Assembly: GCF_029945925.1 (NCBI RefSeq)
Contig: NZ_JAQSDN010000044.1
Coordinates: forward strand, 1-64,000
DNA length: 64,000 nt
From: Polaromonas sp.
GTDB taxonomy: Bacteria; Pseudomonadota; Gammaproteobacteria; Burkholderiales; Burkholderiaceae_C
Direction of reading: 5' to 3'
The notes below the pieces were generated by a model. That model was not told the DNA's origin. It saw only the letters and a program-made list of their open reading frames with translations, and ran no database searches. Below, one piece after another: positions 38,456 through 48,299 of the stretch. A program made the translations under genes and the position numbers. The first letter of the stretch is position 1. Each line of letters begins with the position of its first letter.

Positions 38456-40582
38456 TCAGCGCACGGGATCGGCGCGCAGGGTTGGGTAACGCACATGCTC
38501 AACCAGCTCCTGGACCTTTCGGCTAGGCGCAGGGGTGACCAGGCTGACCAGGATGATCACGGCAAAACCGATAGGCACACCGAAGACACCGGCCGAGATC
38601 GGCTGGATCTCCCACCAGAGCTGAACCGGTGAAGTGATGCCAAACAGGCCGCGCATCCAGGGCTGGGTGGTGATCATGTAGAAGAACGTGGTTCCCAGGC
38701 CGGCGATCATGCCCAGAGAGGCAGCAATACCGGTGGCACGTTTCCAGAAGATCCCCAGCGTCAGGGCCGGGAAGAACGCAGCCGCAGCGAACGAGAACGC
38801 CGCGGAGACCAGGAACAGAATGTCGGCCGGTTTCTGGGACGCCACGTAAGCGGCGCACAGAGCCACCACCAGCAGCAGGACCTTGGAGATGGTCACGCGG
38901 CGTGCGGTCGATGCGTTCGGGTCGATCATTTTGTAGTACAGGTCATGGCTCAGCGCATTGGCAATCGTCAGCAGCAGGCCGTCAGCAGTTGACAACGCCG
39001 CAGCCAGACCACCGGCAGCCACCAGGCCGGACACCACGTAAGGCAGGCCGCCAATCGCGGGCGCGGCCAGCACGATGATGTCACCACCGATGGACATTTC
39101 GTTGAGCTGCAAAATGCCGTCCTTGTTGATGTCCACCACCGACAGCAGCGTCGGATCGACCTTGTTCCAGGCAGAAATCCATTCCGGAAGCTGGTTGAAC
39201 GGCGTGCCGACCACCAGGGTGAAGACCTCGTATTTCACCAACACAGCCAGGGCCGGCGCGGTGAAGTACAGCAGGAAGATGAAGAACAGCGACCAGGTGA
39301 CGGACTGCCGCGCTTCCTTCACGCTGGGCACCGTGTAGTAACGCATCAGGATGTGCGGCAGCGCGGCGGTACCCACCATCAGACAGAAAATCAATGCCAG
39401 GAAGTTGCGGCGTGAAACGTCGTAGGCCTTCTGGGCAGCGGCATCGCCATTGGGGTCACCGGCAAACTGCTGGGCGTGTGGTGGCATGCCGTTGAGCGGT
39501 CTGGACTTGGCGTCCGCCCCGGCCTTGGCAGCGGTCCACGCTTTCTTGGCTGCAGCTTCGTCTTTCGGCAAGGCAGCCAGCGCTTTTTCAGCCGCGGAAA
39601 TATCCGCCAGCGCACCATTGGCGGCCTTCAGGTCTGCCACGGTTTTCTCCGCGGCGGCCTTGTCGGCAGCCAGCGCAACGGCCGGGTTCTTGAGCTTTTC
39701 AGCCAGGGCTGCCGAACGCTGCTTGTAGATATCGCGAACTTCAATTTCCTTGGCGTTGCTGGTCAGCTCTTTTTCCTTGGCGGTCACTTTTTGCAGCTGG
39801 AAGCCGTAAATCGCCTGCGGAATCGGAACGCTGGTCTGTTTGACCGACAGCCACACCACCGGGATCATGTAAGCCACGATCAAAATGATGTACTGGGCCA
39901 CCTGCGTCCAGGTCACAGCACGCATGCCGCCCAGGAAGGAGCAGACCAGAATGCCGCCCAGACCCAGGAAAATCCCGAGTTCAAAGGCCACACCGGTCAA
40001 CCGCGCGGTGATGATGCCGACGCCGTAAATCTGTGCCACCACGTAGGTGAAGGAGCACAGAATCGCAGCAACGATACCCAGAAAGCGTGGCAGGTTGCCG
40101 CCATAACGCTCGCCCAGGAAGTCGGGAATCGTGAACTGGCCGAACTTGCGCAGGTAGGGCGCAAGAAACAGGGCCACCAGACAGTAGCCGCCGGTCCATC
40201 CCATGATGAAGGCCAGGCCGCTGTAACCCGTCAGGTAGAGCGTTCCGGCCATACCGATGAAGGAAGCCGCAGACATCCAGTCGGCGCCGGTCGCCATGCC
40301 GTTGTACATGGCCGGGACTCGGCGCCCTGCCACATAGTATTCGGCAGCGTCGGTCGTGCGGCTCATGATGCCGATGCCGGCATACAGACCGATCGTGGCG
40401 AGCAGGAAGATCAAGCCGATCCACTGGCGGGACAAGCCCATCTGTTCAAGGATGGCCAGTACAACCACGAAGGCCAGGAAGCCGCCGGTGTACCAGATGT
40501 AGACCTTTTTCAAGCCTGCCTTGAAGGCGGCATTGGAGGCGGCGGTGTTAGTGCCGGCGTCGTTACCAAAAATTCCAGCCAT
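38456..40582 (-). CDS. Sodium/solute symporter (VC_2705/ActP-like) with inserted coiled coil
   Basis: A 708-residue SSS-family transporter; close relatives move acetate or other small carboxylates. Membrane segments with the sodium-symporter signature (YYVAGRRVPAMYNGMATGADWMS; RYGGNLPRFLG) are clear. Two soluble inserts are unusual: an Ala/Lys-rich segment about residues 265-390 predicted to be helical, and an EF-hand-like loop DINKDGILQLNE at 484-495. It is downstream of its DUF4212 partner, 2 bp apart, forming the usual two-gene unit. Confidence 0.9.
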   Translation of the reverse strand: MAGIFGNDAGTNTAASNAAFKAGLKKVYIWYTGGFLAFVVVLAILEQMGLSRQWIGLIFLLATIGLYAGIGIMSRTTDAAEYYVAGRRVPAMYNGMATGADWMSAASFIGMAGTLYLTGYSGLAFIMGWTGGYCLVALFLAPYLRKFGQFTIPDFLGERYGGNLPRFLGIVAAILCSFTYVVAQIYGVGIITARLTGVAFELGIFLGLGGILVCSFLGGMRAVTWTQVAQYIILIVAYMIPVVWLSVKQTSVPIPQAIYGFQLQKVTAKEKELTSNAKEIEVRDIYKQRSAALAEKLKNPAVALAADKAAAEKTVADLKAANGALADISAAEKALAALPKDEAAAKKAWTAAKAGADAKSRPLNGMPPHAQQFAGDPNGDAAAQKAYDVSRRNFLALIFCLMVGTAALPHILMRYYTVPSVKEARQSVTWSLFFIFLLYFTAPALAVLVKYEVFTLVVGTPFNQLPEWISAWNKVDPTLLSVVDINKDGILQLNEMSIGGDIIVLAAPAIGGLPYVVSGLVAAGGLAAALSTADGLLLTIANALSHDLYYKMIDPNASTARRVTISKVLLLVVALCAAYVASQKPADILFLVSAAFSFAAAAFFPALTLGIFWKRATGIAASLGMIAGLGTTFFYMITTQPWMRGLFGITSPVQLWWEIQPISAGVFGVPIGFAVIILVSLVTPAPSRKVQELVEHVRYPTLRADPVR

Positions 40583-40584
40583 GA

Positions 40585-40860
40585 TTATTCCTCGCTTTCT
40601 TCAACACCGTGTTCGATGTCGAGTTTGCCCATGTACCAGGCGTAATACCCGATGATCGCCACGTAGATCACCAATGACCCCTGCGCTCCCATCCAGAAGC
40701 TAAAAGGCCAGCCAAAGAAAGTGAAGCTCAACTCGCGGGCGAAATAGCTCACGACGAACGTCACGACGAACCAGATCACGAGCAGGATTGCCGTGACATT
40801 CAGGTTCTTTTGCCAATAACGGCGATGGTTGTCAGTCAACTGCATAACACTTGCCTCCAT
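40585..40860 (-). CDS. DUF4212 small membrane subunit
   Basis: A 91-residue protein with two membrane helices (LLVIWFVVTFVVSYFA and FSFWMGAQGSLVIYVAIIGYYAWYM), the small partner of VC_2705-type symporters. The acidic tail (LDIEHGVEESEE) faces the cytoplasm by charge. The alternative start five codons in (MQLTDNHRRYWQKN) is plausible. Confidence 0.9.
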   Translation of the reverse strand: MEASVMQLTDNHRRYWQKNLNVTAILLVIWFVVTFVVSYFARELSFTFFGWPFSFWMGAQGSLVIYVAIIGYYAWYMGKLDIEHGVEESEE

Positions 40861-40991
40861 CTAACAACACCCTTTCGGGCACATCACGATCACCACTTTT
40901 CCCCAAGCGTGGCCTGCAAGCCGGATCGCGTCTCTTTTATTAGCCTGGGCCCAGACCCCGGCCATCAAATAACCACTCAGCTGGTCTGCCG

Positions 40992-41576
40992 TCAGGAAGA
41001 CTGAGCAACGCTCAGTCCCGTCTCGCGTTCCAGCTGGGCGGCCACTTTAGGCTCAAACCGTTTGAGGTGGCGAATGACCTTCACCGCCTCATCAGGGTCT
41101 TGCCTGTCTACATGAACCCGCGCAAGCTGATACCAGCCGAACGGGCTCATGGGTTGCAGTTCTGTATTTTTCTTGAGTGCCTGAACCGCTTCGTCGAAGC
41201 GGCGATCACGAATCAGCAGCAGTGCCAGGCCGTACCAGGCCCGGTCCATCTTGGGTTCGATGTCCAGCGCCCGGCGAAAGGCGGGCTCCGCGTCGGCGTG
41301 CCCGCCGATGTCTTCCAGCATGTAGGCCAGGTTGAACCAGGCCGCGGCGGTGTCGGGGAAGCGTGCCACCAACTCGCGCAGGGCTTCAATGGCGCCGTGC
41401 TTGTCCCCTACCTGCGCGAGGACATGGGCGCGGCTTGCCAGGGCATAACGGTCACCCGGCCGCAACACCAGCATCTGGTCGAATTTCTCCAGGGCCGCCG
41501 GCTGCTTGCCGAACACCAGCAGGACCAGCGCCTGCAGCTTGAGATACCAGTAAGCCAGGATCATGTTCATTTGCAA
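40992..41576 (-). CDS. TPR-repeat protein
   Basis: A 194-residue protein built of tetratricopeptide repeats: at least four units, for example ALEKFDQMLVLRPGDRYALA, AWFNLAYMLEDIGGHADAEP, AWYGLALLLIRDRRFDEAV. An N-terminal hydrophobic stretch (MNMILAYWYLKLQALVLLVFG) could anchor it to the membrane. Its start overlaps the stop of the small membrane gene upstream by 10 bp, so they are coupled. Confidence 0.85.
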   Translation of the reverse strand: MQMNMILAYWYLKLQALVLLVFGKQPAALEKFDQMLVLRPGDRYALASRAHVLAQVGDKHGAIEALRELVARFPDTAAAWFNLAYMLEDIGGHADAEPAFRRALDIEPKMDRAWYGLALLLIRDRRFDEAVQALKKNTELQPMSPFGWYQLARVHVDRQDPDEAVKVIRHLKRFEPKVAAQLERETGLSVAQSS

Positions 41577-41863
41577 AGCTCCACACCAATTTCAAGACAA
41601 ATCCGGATTTTCATCAGGGTCGAACCAATCCAGACAAACAGAAGCAACAAAAACGCCACGAGCGGAACGTGGCGGTCAATGATTTGTTTCGGGGTGATGA
41701 AGCGGGCGGCCACCACAAAGGGTTTGCCGACGATCTGCAGGATCTGGTAGAACAGGTTGCCCTCTTTTTTGGCACCTGCCAGCAAGCCAAGCACCCACTG
41801 CCCGAACAACGCGAGCAATGCGATCTCTGCTATCAATTTAAGAGTGGACACGGCAAAAAGCAT
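41567..41863 (-). CDS. Small two-helix membrane protein of unknown function
   Basis: A 98-residue protein with membrane helices at residues about 6-28 (LKLIAEIALLALFGQWVLGLLAG) and 68-85 (VPLVAFLLLLFVWIGS), with a charged amphipathic stretch between. Its ATG lies directly after a long hairpin that holds the ribosome site. It is coupled to the TPR gene. Confidence 0.7.
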   Translation of the reverse strand: MLFAVSTLKLIAEIALLALFGQWVLGLLAGAKKEGNLFYQILQIVGKPFVVAARFITPKQIIDRHVPLVAFLLLLFVWIGSTLMKIRICLEIGVELCK

Positions 41864-41906
41864 AAGACCCCAAACAACAATGGCTTGATTGTTGCCGCGG
41901 GTCTTA
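41863..41906 (-). promoter_or_regulatory. Leader hairpin sequestering a ribosome-binding site
   Basis: On the minus strand the leader folds as AAGACCC...CAACAAT-N6-ATTGTTG...GGGTCTT, with the GGGG likely to be the ribosome site in the 3' arm and ATG right after it. Two stems of seven base pairs each enclose an internal loop. There is no T run, so it is not a terminator. Confidence 0.65.
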
Positions 41907-41975
41907 CCGACTTCTTACAAATTGCCGCGCAGAGGGGTGACCTCCGTTGAAACCCTCCCTAGGACTTTCCCTTGG

Positions 41976-42017
41976 TTCTGGCCGCTTGCGAACGCAGCTA
42001 CAACCAAGTAGCTACAA
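41976..42017 (-). repeat. Dispersed two-hairpin repeat, copy N (partial)
   Basis: GCCGCTTGCGAACGC then AGCTAC-N6-GTAGCT: stem 1 and linker are recognisable. It lies in the 339-bp gap between the small membrane gene and ppsA; the rest of that gap has another palindrome (42121-42172) but no gene. Confidence 0.5.
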
Positions 42018-42118
42018 GGAGGAGGCAGGGCCTGACTCGCGCCGTGCGTCCGCGGCGCAAGTCAGGCAACGCGGCCTGGTTGCAACACGCTTCACTTACC
42101 GTTCGGGCTGAGTCACCT

Positions 42119-42181
42119 GTCCTGAGCTCCGTCGAAAGGGTCGAAGCTTTGCAGCCCTTCGACAAGCTCAGGGTGAACGGA
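42119..42181. repeat. CCTGAGCT/AGCTCAGG palindromic repeat
   Basis: CCTGAGCTCCGTCGAAAGGG facing CCCTTCGACAAGCTCAGG forms a long imperfect hairpin 20 bp past the ppsA stop. Half a unit (CCTGAGCTTGACGAAGGG) occurs at 38309-38326. This short motif is seen as a scattered repeat in many proteobacteria. Confidence 0.7.
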
Positions 42182-42202
42182 GCTTGCTGAACAACACAGG
42201 GC

Positions 42203-44602
42203 CTATTTGGCCAGTTGCTTCCAGGTGTCGATGACGGTGTCGGGATTGAGCGAGATTGACCCAATGCCCTGCTCCTTGAGCCACAGTGCAAAGTCCGGAT
42301 GGTCGCTGGGGCCCTGGCCACAGATGCCAACGTATTTGCCCTGGCGCTTGCAGGCCGCAATCGCCTGGCTCAGCAGGGCCTTGACGGCCGGATCACGCTC
42401 GTCGAAGTCCTTGGCCAGGATGTCCAGGCCCGAGTCGCGGTCCAGGCCCAGCGTGAGCTGGGTCAGGTCGTTCGAGCCAATCGAGAAGCCGTCGAAGTAC
42501 TCGAGGAACTGGTCAGCCAGCACCGCATTGCTCGGCACTTCGCACATCATGATGATGCGCAAGCCGTTCTCGCCGCGCTTGAGGCCATGTTTGGCCAGCA
42601 GTTCGGTGACCGCCTTGGCCTGGCCCAGCGTACGCACAAAGGGCACCATCACCTCCACATTGGTCAGTCCCATGTCCTTGCGCACGCGCTTGAGCGCTTC
42701 GCACTCCATGGCAAAGGCCTCGGCAAAATCAGGGCTGAGGTAACGCGCCGCACCGCGGAAACCGAGCATCGGGTTTTCCTCTTCGGGCTCGTAACGCGAA
42801 CCGCCGATCAGCTTGCGGTATTCGTTGGACTTGAAGTCCGACAGGCGAACAATCACCGGTTTGGGCCAGAAGGCAGCGGCAATTGTCGCAATGCCTTCGG
42901 CCACCTTGTCGACATAAAAAGCGCGCGGCGAGGCATGACCGCGCGCCACGCTTTCCACCGCCTTCTTCAGGTCGGCATCGACCTGCGGGTAGTCGAGGAT
43001 GGCTTTCGGGTGCACGCCGATGTTGTTGTTGATGACAAACTCCAGCCGTGCCAGGCCCACGCCATGGTTGGGCACCTGGCAAAAGTCAAACGCCAGCTGC
43101 GGGTTGCCCACGTTCATCATGATCTTGATGTCAATCGGCGGCATCTCGCCGCGCTGCACCTCGGTCACTTCCGTCTCCAGCAGGCCGTCGTAAATGTTGC
43201 CGGTGTCGCCTTCGGCGCAGCTCACCGTCACCAGCATGCCGTCCTTGAGCTGTTCGGTGGCGTCGCCGCAGCCAACCACGGCCGGAATGCCGAGCTCTCG
43301 GGCAATGATGGCGGCGTGGCAGGTACGCCCGCCGCGGTTCGTCACGATAGCACTCGCGCGTTTCATGACCGGCTCCCAGTTCGGGTCGGTCATGTCGGTC
43401 ACCAGCACGTCGCCGGGCTGGACCTGGTCCATCTCGCTGATGTTGTGCACGATGCGGACCGGGCCGGTGCCGATTTTCTGGCCGATCGCCCTGCCCTCGG
43501 CCAGCACGGTGCCGGTGCCCTTGAGCTTGTAGCGCTGCTCGGCCTTGCCCTTGGACTGGCTTTTCACCGTCTCGGGCCGCGCCTGCAGGATGTAGAGCTG
43601 GCCGTCGGTGCCGTCCTTGCCCCATTCGATGTCCATGGGACGGCCGTAGTGGTCTTCGATGATGACCGCGTAACGCGCGAGCTGCTCGACGTCGGCGTCA
43701 GTCAGCGAGTAGCGGTTGCGCAGTTCGGCCGGCACGTCGGTGGTCTTGACCAGCTTGCCGCCGGCCTTCTTTTCCTCGGCGGTGGTGAACTCCATCTGCA
43801 GCAGCTTGCTGCCGAGGTTACGGCGGATCACGCAGCGATTGCCCGCCTTGAGCATGGGCTTGTGCACGTAGAACTCGTCGGGATTCACCGCGCCCTGCAC
43901 CACCGTCTCACCCAGGCCGTAGCTGGAGGTGATGAAGACCACGTCTTCAAAGCCGCTTTCGGTGTCGATGGTGAACATCACGCCGGCCGCGCCCAAGTCG
44001 CTGCGCACCATGCGCTGCACGCCGGCCGACAGGGCCACGTCGGCATGGGCAAAACCCTGGTGCACGCGGTAGCTGATGGCGCGGTCGTTGTAGAGCGAGG
44101 CAAACACCTCTTTCATCTTGTGCAGCACGTCCTCGATGCCCACCACGTTCAGAAAGGTTTCCTGCTGGCCGGCAAACGAGGCGTCGGGCAGGTCTTCGGC
44201 GGTGGCCGACGAGCGCACCGCAAAACTGGCCTGGGCGTTGCCCGCGCTCAGGGCGGCAAAACTGCTGCGCACGGCTTTTTCCAGGTCGGGCGGGAAAGGC
44301 TGGGCTTCCACCAGCGTGCGGATCTGGGCGCCGGCGATCGCCAGGGCCCGCACGTCGTCGGTGTCCAGCTTGTCGAGGACGGCGTTGATTTTCTTGTCCA
44401 GCCCGTCGTGGGCCAGAAACACGCGAAAGGCGTGGGCGGTAGTGGCAAAGCCGGTGGGCACCTGCACCCCCTTGGGGCCGGTCGGCAACTGCGAGATCAT
44501 TTCGCCGAGGCTGGCGTTTTTGCCGCCGACAGACTCGACGTCTGTCATCCTCAGGTTTTCAAACGGTACGACCAGGGCGGTCGCCTCAAAAAGCTTGGAC
44601 AT
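42203..44602 (-). CDS. ppsA: Phosphoenolpyruvate synthase
   Basis: Makes PEP from pyruvate and ATP for gluconeogenesis. The start at 44602 ([14 protein letters not shown]) gives 799 residues; an upstream extension of 39 residues lacks support. The N-terminal ATP-grasp domain, the phosphohistidine swivel domain with [21 protein letters not shown], and a C-terminal PEP-binding barrel ([11 protein letters not shown]) are all present. It is divergent from its regulator ppsR across 177 bp. Confidence 0.97.
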   Translation of the reverse strand: MSKLFEATALVVPFENLRMTDVESVGGKNASLGEMISQLPTGPKGVQVPTGFATTAHAFRVFLAHDGLDKKINAVLDKLDTDDVRALAIAGAQIRTLVEAQPFPPDLEKAVRSSFAALSAGNAQASFAVRSSATAEDLPDASFAGQQETFLNVVGIEDVLHKMKEVFASLYNDRAISYRVHQGFAHADVALSAGVQRMVRSDLGAAGVMFTIDTESGFEDVVFITSSYGLGETVVQGAVNPDEFYVHKPMLKAGNRCVIRRNLGSKLLQMEFTTAEEKKAGGKLVKTTDVPAELRNRYSLTDADVEQLARYAVIIEDHYGRPMDIEWGKDGTDGQLYILQARPETVKSQSKGKAEQRYKLKGTGTVLAEGRAIGQKIGTGPVRIVHNISEMDQVQPGDVLVTDMTDPNWEPVMKRASAIVTNRGGRTCHAAIIARELGIPAVVGCGDATEQLKDGMLVTVSCAEGDTGNIYDGLLETEVTEVQRGEMPPIDIKIMMNVGNPQLAFDFCQVPNHGVGLARLEFVINNNIGVHPKAILDYPQVDADLKKAVESVARGHASPRAFYVDKVAEGIATIAAAFWPKPVIVRLSDFKSNEYRKLIGGSRYEPEEENPMLGFRGAARYLSPDFAEAFAMECEALKRVRKDMGLTNVEVMVPFVRTLGQAKAVTELLAKHGLKRGENGLRIIMMCEVPSNAVLADQFLEYFDGFSIGSNDLTQLTLGLDRDSGLDILAKDFDERDPAVKALLSQAIAACKRQGKYVGICGQGPSDHPDFALWLKEQGIGSISLNPDTVIDTWKQLAK

Positions 44603-44779
44603 GAAAATACTCCGGGAGGTTTTAAAACGGGGGCATCGACCATGCGCGGCAGGCAAGCTGCTTGTTGTTTTTGGGGCTGGGCGCGGGGCATGGCGTGACA
44701 ATCGGGATAATTGCCTCAATTGTAGGCGCCCGCCGCCTGCGGCGCCCGCTCCCCCCTTTCACAACCCTGACCCGCCGCC

Positions 44780-45601
44780 ATGCCCAATCGCACCGTATTT
44801 TTCATCTCCGACGGCACCGGCATCACCGCCGAAACCTTTGGCAACGCCATCCTGGCGCAGTTTGAATTCACGGCGCGCCACGTGCGCCTGCCTTTCATCG
44901 ACAGCGTGGACAAGGCACACCAGGCGGTACGCCAGATCAACCACGCCGCCGTGCTGGAGGGCAACCGGCCGATTGTCTTCACCACGCTGGTCAACATGGA
45001 GATCCTGGCCGTCATCAAGGCCCACTGCCACGGCATGCTGCTCGACATGTTCGGCACTTTTGTCGCGCCGCTGGAAACCGAGCTGGGCATCAAGTCGAAC
45101 CACCGGGTGGGCCGTTTTTCGGACGCCTCCAAAAGCAAGGCCTACGACGACCGGATTGAAGCCATCAACTTCTCGCTGGCCCACGACGACGGTCAAAGCA
45201 ACAAGGACCTGGCCGGTTCCGACGTGATCCTGGTGGGCGTGAGCCGCAGCGGCAAAACACCGACCTCGCTGTACCTGGCGATGCAGTACGGCCTGAAAGC
45301 CTCGAACTACCCCCTGATTCCGGAGGACTTCGAGCGCCGCCAGCTGCCACCGGCGCTGGTGCCGCATCGCAAGAAAATTTTCGGCCTGACGATCGCCCCC
45401 GAACGCCTGGCCCAGATCCGCAACGAACGCCGGCCCAACTCAAAATATGCAAGCCTGGCCAACTGCCGCGACGAAATCCACGAGGCCGAAGCCATGATGC
45501 GGCGTGAAGGCATTCGCTGGCTCTCCACCACGACCAAGTCGATTGAAGAGATTTCGACCACCATCCTGCAGGAGATCCGGCCGGAGCGGCTGGAGTACTG
45601 A
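44780..45601 (+). CDS. ppsR: PEP synthase regulatory protein (ADP-dependent kinase/phosphorylase)
   Basis: Switches PpsA off and on by ADP-dependent phosphorylation and Pi-dependent dephosphorylation of the PpsA threonine next to the active histidine. It is 273 residues (DUF299 type), with [16 protein letters not shown] at the N-terminus and the P-loop [11 protein letters not shown] near residue 153. The adjacent ppsA carries the expected GGRTCH site. Confidence 0.95.
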   Translation: MPNRTVFFISDGTGITAETFGNAILAQFEFTARHVRLPFIDSVDKAHQAVRQINHAAVLEGNRPIVFTTLVNMEILAVIKAHCHGMLLDMFGTFVAPLETELGIKSNHRVGRFSDASKSKAYDDRIEAINFSLAHDDGQSNKDLAGSDVILVGVSRSGKTPTSLYLAMQYGLKASNYPLIPEDFERRQLPPALVPHRKKIFGLTIAPERLAQIRNERRPNSKYASLANCRDEIHEAEAMMRREGIRWLSTTTKSIEEISTTILQEIRPERLEY

Positions 45602-45612
45602 CCCTCGCCTAT

Positions 45613-45671
45613 TTGCTCTTCTTTTGATAGCTGCTTGCGCCCGGCCGATAAGGGCTGGAGGTCTTTTTCTC
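45613..45671 (+). repeat. Dispersed two-hairpin repeat, copy H
   Basis: TTGCTCTTCTTTTGATAGC, TGCTTGCGCCC, GGCCGATAAGGGCTGGAGG: a near-consensus copy just after ppsR. It could act as its transcript end. Confidence 0.72.
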
Positions 45672-45821
45672 TTATGAAACTGGGGGCGACAGCCGCATGC
45701 GCCGGCGCAGCCACCCCAGCCAGATGCCACTGATGCCAAAACCGAAAATCAGCAGCCCGCCCGCCGCCGTGGCCAGCACGCCCAGGTAACCCACGGCCGG
45801 GTTCGGTGCGCGATGCCTATT
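45672..45821 (-). pseudogene. 5'-truncated remnant of a membrane-protein gene
   Basis: An open minus-strand frame of 49 codons ends VGYLGVLATAAGGLLIFGFG, ISGIWLGWLRRRMRLSPPVS. It looks like the last membrane helix and Arg-rich cytoplasmic end of an inner-membrane protein (PepSY-type helix is one guess). It has no good start and is stopped upstream by TAA. A short GTG-initiated peptide of about 40 residues cannot be ruled out. The 315-bp ppsR-ahpC spacer otherwise contains copy H and the ahpC promoter. Confidence 0.4.
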
Positions 45822-45827
45822 CCATTA

Positions 45828-45873
45828 ATAGCAAATAACTATCGAATAGTTATACCTTCAAGAGTTATACTAT
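45828..45873 (+). promoter_or_regulatory. Candidate OxyR site and ahpC promoter region
   Basis: ATAG-N7-CTAT at 45828-45842, a spacing typical of one OxyR dyad, followed by ATAG at 45846 and CTAT at 45870. The region is AT-rich and 45-90 bp upstream of ahpC. The second dyad does not keep the strict OxyR spacing, so the call is tentative. Confidence 0.55.
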
Positions 45874-45916
45874 CGTTTCTCAAGTACTTTTAACCAGCCT
45901 ATAGGAAGCTATCCAG

Positions 45917-46480
45917 ATGTCCCTGATCAACACCCAAGTCCAGCCTTTCAAAACCCAAGCTTTCCTGAATGGCAAGTTCATCGACGTTTCAGACGAATCG
46001 CTGAAGGGCAAATGGTCGGTTCTGATCTTCATGCCGGCCGCATTCACTTTCAACTGCCCCACGGAAGTCGAAGATGCCGCCGACAACTACGCCGAATTCC
46101 AGAAGGCCGGCGCCGAGGTCTACATCGTGACCACCGACACCCATTTCTCCCACAAGGTGTGGCATGAGACGTCCCCCGCCGTCGGCAAGGCCAAGTTCCC
46201 GCTGGTGGGCGACCCTACCCACACGCTGACCAAAGCCTTTGACGTGTTCATCCCCGAAGAAGGCCTGGCACTGCGCGGCACCTTCGTGATCAACCCCGAT
46301 GGCGTCATCAAGACCGCTGAAGTGCATTCCAACGAAATCGCCCGCGATGTCAAGGAAACCCTGCGCAAGCTGAAAGCCGCCCAGTACACCGCAGCGCACC
46401 CCGGCCAGGTTTGCCCGGCCAAGTGGAACGAAGGCGCCAAGACCATCGCTCCTTCCATCGACCTGGTCGGCAAGATCTAA
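45917..46480 (+). CDS. ahpC: Alkyl hydroperoxide reductase C (peroxiredoxin)
   Basis: Typical 2-Cys peroxiredoxin reducing organic peroxides and H2O2 with AhpF. It is 187 residues, with the peroxidatic Cys in FTFNCPTEVED (~47) and resolving Cys in GQVCPAKW (~166). It is followed by ahpF after a strong hairpin, so AhpC is likely made in excess. Confidence 0.97.
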   Translation: MSLINTQVQPFKTQAFLNGKFIDVSDESLKGKWSVLIFMPAAFTFNCPTEVEDAADNYAEFQKAGAEVYIVTTDTHFSHKVWHETSPAVGKAKFPLVGDPTHTLTKAFDVFIPEEGLALRGTFVINPDGVIKTAEVHSNEIARDVKETLRKLKAAQYTAAHPGQVCPAKWNEGAKTIAPSIDLVGKI

Positions 46481-46505
46481 GCGCCCTGCTGCCTTCCTGA
46501 CGGAG

Positions 46506-46549
46506 GCCCGGGCCCCGGCACACACGTGTGCCGTCCCGGGCTTTTTTGT
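46506..46549 (+). terminator. Strong hairpin between ahpC and ahpF
   Basis: GCCCGGG, CCCCGGCACAC-AC-GTGTGCCG, then CCCGGGCTTTTTTG form a long GC stem followed by a T run, 26 bp after ahpC. It is a complete rho-independent terminator within the operon, expected to lower ahpF transcription. Confidence 0.9.
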
Positions 46550-46578
46550 TCCCCATCGAAATTGAAAGTGAGTCCGCC

Positions 46579-48138
46579 ATGCTCGACGACGCCACCAAAG
46601 CCCAACTGAAAAGCTACCTCGAACGCGCCACCGCCCCCATCGAAATCGTCGCTTCACTGGACGACAGCGAGGCTTCGGGCGAAGTGCTGTCGCTGCTGAA
46701 AGACGTGGCCGAATCGTCGCCGCTGGTCACGCTGACCGAAAGCCGCGACGACCCACACCGCAAGCCCTCCTTCTCGATCAACCGCCCCGGTGAAAACCAC
46801 GGCCCGCGTTTTGCTGGCCTGCCCATGGGCCATGAATTCACCTCGCTGATCCTGGCGCTGCTGCAGATCGGCGGTTACCCGCCCAAGGTCGAGCAGGAAG
46901 TGCTGGAGCAGATCCGCGCGCTGGACCGCGACCTCGACTTCGAGGTGTACGTTTCCTTGACCTGCCACAACTGCCCGGACGTGGTGCAGGCGCTGAACCT
47001 GATGGCGGTGCAGAACCCGCGCATCAAGACCACCATGATCGAAGGCGGCACCTTCCAGGACGAGATCAAGGAACGCGAGATCATGGGCGTGCCCACCGTC
47101 TTCCTGAACGGCACCATGTTCGGCAACGGCCGCATGAGCCTGGAAGAAATCCTCGCGAAAATCGACACCAGCGGCGTCGAGCGCGAAGCCAAAAAGATCG
47201 CTGAAAAAGCACCGTTCGATGTGCTGATCGTCGGCGGCGGCCCGGCCGGTGCGGCCGCTGCCGTGTACGCGGCGCGCAAGGGCATACGCACCGGCGTGGC
47301 CTCGGAACGGTTCGGCGGCCAGGTGCTCGACACCCTGGGCATCGAGAACTTCATCTCGATCAAGGAAACCGAAGGGCCGAAATTCGCCCATGCGCTGGAG
47401 GAGCACGTGCGCAACTACGACGTGGACATCATGAACCTGCAGCGCGCCAAGGCTCTGATTCCCGGCAAGGATCTGATCGAAGTGCAACTGGAAAGCGGCG
47501 CCTCGCTCAAAAGCAGGACGGTGATCATCTCGACCGGCGCGCGCTGGCGCAACATCAACGTGCCCGGCGAGCAGGCGTTCAAGAACAAGGGCGTGGCTTA
47601 TTGCCCGCACTGCGACGGGCCGCTGTTCAAGGGCAAACGCGTGGGGGTCATCGGCGGCGGCAATTCCGGCGTGGAAGCGGCGATCGACCTGGCCGGCATC
47701 GTCGGCCATGTGACGCTCATCGAATACGACACCGCGCTGCGCGCCGATGCCGTGCTGCAGCGCAAGCTGATGAGCCTGGCAAACGTCGACGTGTTCACCA
47801 ACGCGCAGACCACCGAGATCACCGGTGACCAGAAGGTCAACGGCCTGGTCTACAAGGACCGCGCGACCGGTGAGCTGAAAACCGTGCCGCTGGAAGGCGT
47901 GTTCATCCAGATCGGCCTGGTGCCCAACACCGACTGGCTCAAGGGTGTGGTGGATCTTTCAAAACACGGCGAGATCATCGTGGACGCCAAAGGCCAGACC
48001 TCGCTGCCCGGCGTGTTTGCCGCGGGCGACGCCACGACCGTGCCCTTCAAGCAGATCATCATTGCGGCCGGTGACGGTGCCAAGGCGGCCCTGGGCGCCT
48101 TCGACCACCTGATGAGAACCTCGGCTCCCGCGGCCTGA
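46579..48138 (+). CDS. ahpF: Alkyl hydroperoxide reductase subunit F
   Basis: Flavoprotein that reduces AhpC with NADH. The start at 46579 ([16 protein letters not shown]) gives 519 residues: an N-terminal double-thioredoxin domain with [10 protein letters not shown], then a thioredoxin-reductase-like half with FAD motif [17 protein letters not shown] and the redox pair CPHCDGP. A longer frame (46528) would start in the terminator, so it is rejected. Confidence 0.97.
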   Translation: MLDDATKAQLKSYLERATAPIEIVASLDDSEASGEVLSLLKDVAESSPLVTLTESRDDPHRKPSFSINRPGENHGPRFAGLPMGHEFTSLILALLQIGGYPPKVEQEVLEQIRALDRDLDFEVYVSLTCHNCPDVVQALNLMAVQNPRIKTTMIEGGTFQDEIKEREIMGVPTVFLNGTMFGNGRMSLEEILAKIDTSGVEREAKKIAEKAPFDVLIVGGGPAGAAAAVYAARKGIRTGVASERFGGQVLDTLGIENFISIKETEGPKFAHALEEHVRNYDVDIMNLQRAKALIPGKDLIEVQLESGASLKSRTVIISTGARWRNINVPGEQAFKNKGVAYCPHCDGPLFKGKRVGVIGGGNSGVEAAIDLAGIVGHVTLIEYDTALRADAVLQRKLMSLANVDVFTNAQTTEITGDQKVNGLVYKDRATGELKTVPLEGVFIQIGLVPNTDWLKGVVDLSKHGEIIVDAKGQTSLPGVFAAGDATTVPFKQIIIAAGDGAKAALGAFDHLMRTSAPAA

Positions 48139-48299
48139 ACAGCGCGGGGAGCGGCCCTGCCGCGCCCCGCTGCAAAGAAGAACGGCTATCACTCCCATTC
48201 GTGCTCATGACGCGCGCGAAGGGTTACGCGTTTCTTCTTGCCCAATGGCGCCGGCCTGCCGACAATCGGAACATTCAAAGCCAAAAAAAAGGATTCGAC

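Noticed and set aside
45846..45873. A second OxyR dyad upstream of ahpC
   Set aside because: The ATAG and CTAT half-sites are 20 bp apart instead of 7, so only the first dyad fits.
46528..46578. Extended N-terminus for AhpF ([11 protein letters not shown]...)
   Set aside because: It would be encoded by the terminator hairpin and does not match the family start MLDDATK.
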